Source of the DNA: Roseibium aggregatum
Lineage (GTDB): Bacteria > Pseudomonadota > Alphaproteobacteria > Rhizobiales > Stappiaceae
Direction: 5' to 3'
Assembly: GCF_017309185.1 (NCBI RefSeq)
Contig: NZ_JAEKJZ010000004.1
Location: forward strand, 1-64,000
DNA: 64,000 bases
Every line of letters begins with the position of its first letter. Position 1 is the stretch's first letter. The notes under the pieces were generated by a model. It had not been told where the DNA came from and made no database searches. It saw only the letters and a list, made by a program, of their open reading frames with translations. A program made the translations under genes and the position numbers. This document shows positions 62,857 through 64,000 of the stretch, piece by piece.

Positions 62857-64000
62857 ATGGCGCGCATATTGGTGATGATACCGTCAGGAGAAGTTTACGG
62901 GCATAATAATGTCCGCTGGTACGAGTATCGAAACGTTCAGAAATTCATTGATCACTATCACAACATCGGTGATGCGTTCGTCTTCGATTCTTCGCTGAAG
63001 CTTCTGAACTACACGAAAGTCCAGACGCTGGAAATCGCGACGTTCGACCCTAACGAACTGGACCGGCTGCGCGAGGAATTCGATTACGTGGTTCTGCGCG
63101 GGTCCAACTACATCAACAGCGAAATGGACTGGAGACAGTCCGAACAGGTTCTCAAGCGTCTCGGTCTGCCCGTGCTTGCCTTCGGCATCGGAGCCCAGGC
63201 ACCGACCGACGGCAAAATCGAGCTGTCGGAGAGCACCCGCAACGTTCTGCGGCTGATGGCTGACTCGACGCAGTCTATTGGCGTCCGGGGCGCTTATACC
63301 GCCGAAGTTCTTCACGACATCGGGATCGACAACACGCGCATTATCGGCTGCCCGACCGCGTTTCGCAAAAACGATCCGGACCTGAAGATCGTGCTGCCAG
63401 CACTCGAAACGGTCAAGAAGGTCGGGATCACCATTCGACGCGAGGTTTCACCGGCATACGCCAAGGATATCCGGCAATACCTGACGCTGCATCGCGAATT
63501 GATCAAGTCCTTCGCGTCCCGCTTCGATACGGTCCTGATGGCGCAGGGCGAACGGGAAGAAAAAAAGATCGTCCTCGGAACGCCCGAGCAGAAAGAGGAG
63601 GCGATTGCCACGCTGAAGGCGAATGCCTGGGCCAGTGAGTGGTATTTCGACGAGCAGGTGGAAGAGCTTTACCGCTCGAGGCTTTTCTATTCGGACGTTG
63701 TGGCTGACTACGATGACTGCGTCCGCGGCTGCGATCTGGTGCTTGGCTACCGCCTGCACGGCAACCTCATGGCCTTGGCCAATGGCGTTCCGGCGATCTA
63801 CTTCACCTATGACAGCCGGACCCGCGAATTCGCCGATACCTTCAAGATCCCCAGTTTCGATGTATTTGCCGAGAAGGTCTTCCGGCTTGGAGATCTCTGG
63901 GATCAGTCGGCTTTCGATGCATTCAACCATGCCTATGCGCAGACTTACGCCGCGATGCGGGAGTTTCTGGACGAAAACAACGTTGATCACGTGATGCATT
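62857..64000 (+). CDS. Polysaccharide pyruvyl transferase family protein (cut by window end)
   Basis: An ATG at 62857 follows AGGGAGGG and opens a frame of at least 381 codons that runs off the window. The protein begins MARILVMIPSGEVYGHNNVRW. Family-typical parts are VVLRGSNYIN, PVLAFGIGAQAP, SIGVRGAYTAEVL and, near the C-terminal side, GYRLHGNLMALANGVPAIYF. Such enzymes add pyruvate ketals to sugars; Sinorhizobium galactoglucan is pyruvylated, which fits this locus. The C-terminus is missing. Confidence 0.85.
   Translation, partial: MARILVMIPSGEVYGHNNVRWYEYRNVQKFIDHYHNIGDAFVFDSSLKLLNYTKVQTLEIATFDPNELDRLREEFDYVVLRGSNYINSEMDWRQSEQVLKRLGLPVLAFGIGAQAPTDGKIELSESTRNVLRLMADSTQSIGVRGAYTAEVLHDIGIDNTRIIGCPTAFRKNDPDLKIVLPALETVKKVGITIRREVSPAYAKDIRQYLTLHRELIKSFASRFDTVLMAQGEREEKKIVLGTPEQKEEAIATLKANAWASEWYFDEQVEELYRSRLFYSDVVADYDDCVRGCDLVLGYRLHGNLMALANGVPAIYFTYDSRTREFADTFKIPSFDVFAEKVFRLGDLWDQSAFDAFNHAYAQTYAAMREFLDENNVDHVMH

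Overview
The window looks like chromosomal DNA of an alphaproteobacterium, most likely in the Hyphomicrobiales (rhizobia, Stappia or Roseibium-like). The reasons are a GC-rich coding style, a TGA-N9-TCA iron-operator-like site, and a type I secretion/RTX/glycosyltransferase block whose order resembles the Sinorhizobium galactoglucan (exp/wg) cluster. This placement is inferred from gene content alone. Gene density is high, and most genes sit in long same-strand operons with 4-8 bp overlaps. I saw no insertion sequence, CRISPR array or phage genes.

Region 1 (1-592) holds the 3' end of an initiator tRNA, three terminator-like hairpins, a second copy of the tRNA 3' end, and an imperfect inverted repeat that brackets a small gene-free segment. 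Region 2 (593-12667) is a uronate catabolic locus: kdgK and a GntR regulator diverge from uxaC, a TRAP transporter, kdgF, kduI, kduD, uxuB, uxuA and uxaA. Together they import uronates and unsaturated uronates (the products of pectin, alginate or glycosaminoglycan lyases) and channel them to KDG and KDPG. Region 3 (12760-21857) is an iron-siderophore system: an iron-box-like site, a FecI-type sigma factor, FecR, a TonB-dependent transducer with an N-terminal signalling domain, an FhuF-like reductase and a FecBCDE-type ABC importer.

Region 4 (21903-29002, minus strand) is an eight-gene operon with an unusual enzyme set: HutC-type GntR regulator, ADP-ribosylglycohydrolase, PfkB sugar kinase, polyamine-type ABC importer, and an isochorismatase/nicotinamidase-like hydrolase. 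I read it as a candidate pathway for a ribosylated nitrogen compound. Region 5 (29135-47613) is a large catabolic island: MarR regulator, branched-chain-type ABC importer with fused permease, VanA-like Rieske oxygenase, two tandem DUF1185 proteins, a UPF0280 (ApbE-like) protein, a 6-hydroxynicotinate-reductase-like enzyme, ferredoxin-NADP reductase, a molybdenum hydroxylase, and both hydantoinase subunits. Three copies of a MarR-type dyad lie over its promoters. The enzymes fit oxidation, reduction and ATP-dependent opening of a nitrogen heterocycle, possibly N-methylated.

Region 6 (47633-64000, running off the end) is an exopolysaccharide/RTX locus: a GT4 glycosyltransferase and an ExpG/WggR-like MarR regulator divergent from a type I ABC exporter and membrane fusion protein, a small RTX calcium-binding protein, two large glycosyltransferase-like proteins, a methyltransferase, two more GT4 enzymes, a tail-anchored coiled-coil protein and a polysaccharide pyruvyl transferase (cut by the window end). 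A short 'GW' accessory module recurs in three of these proteins.
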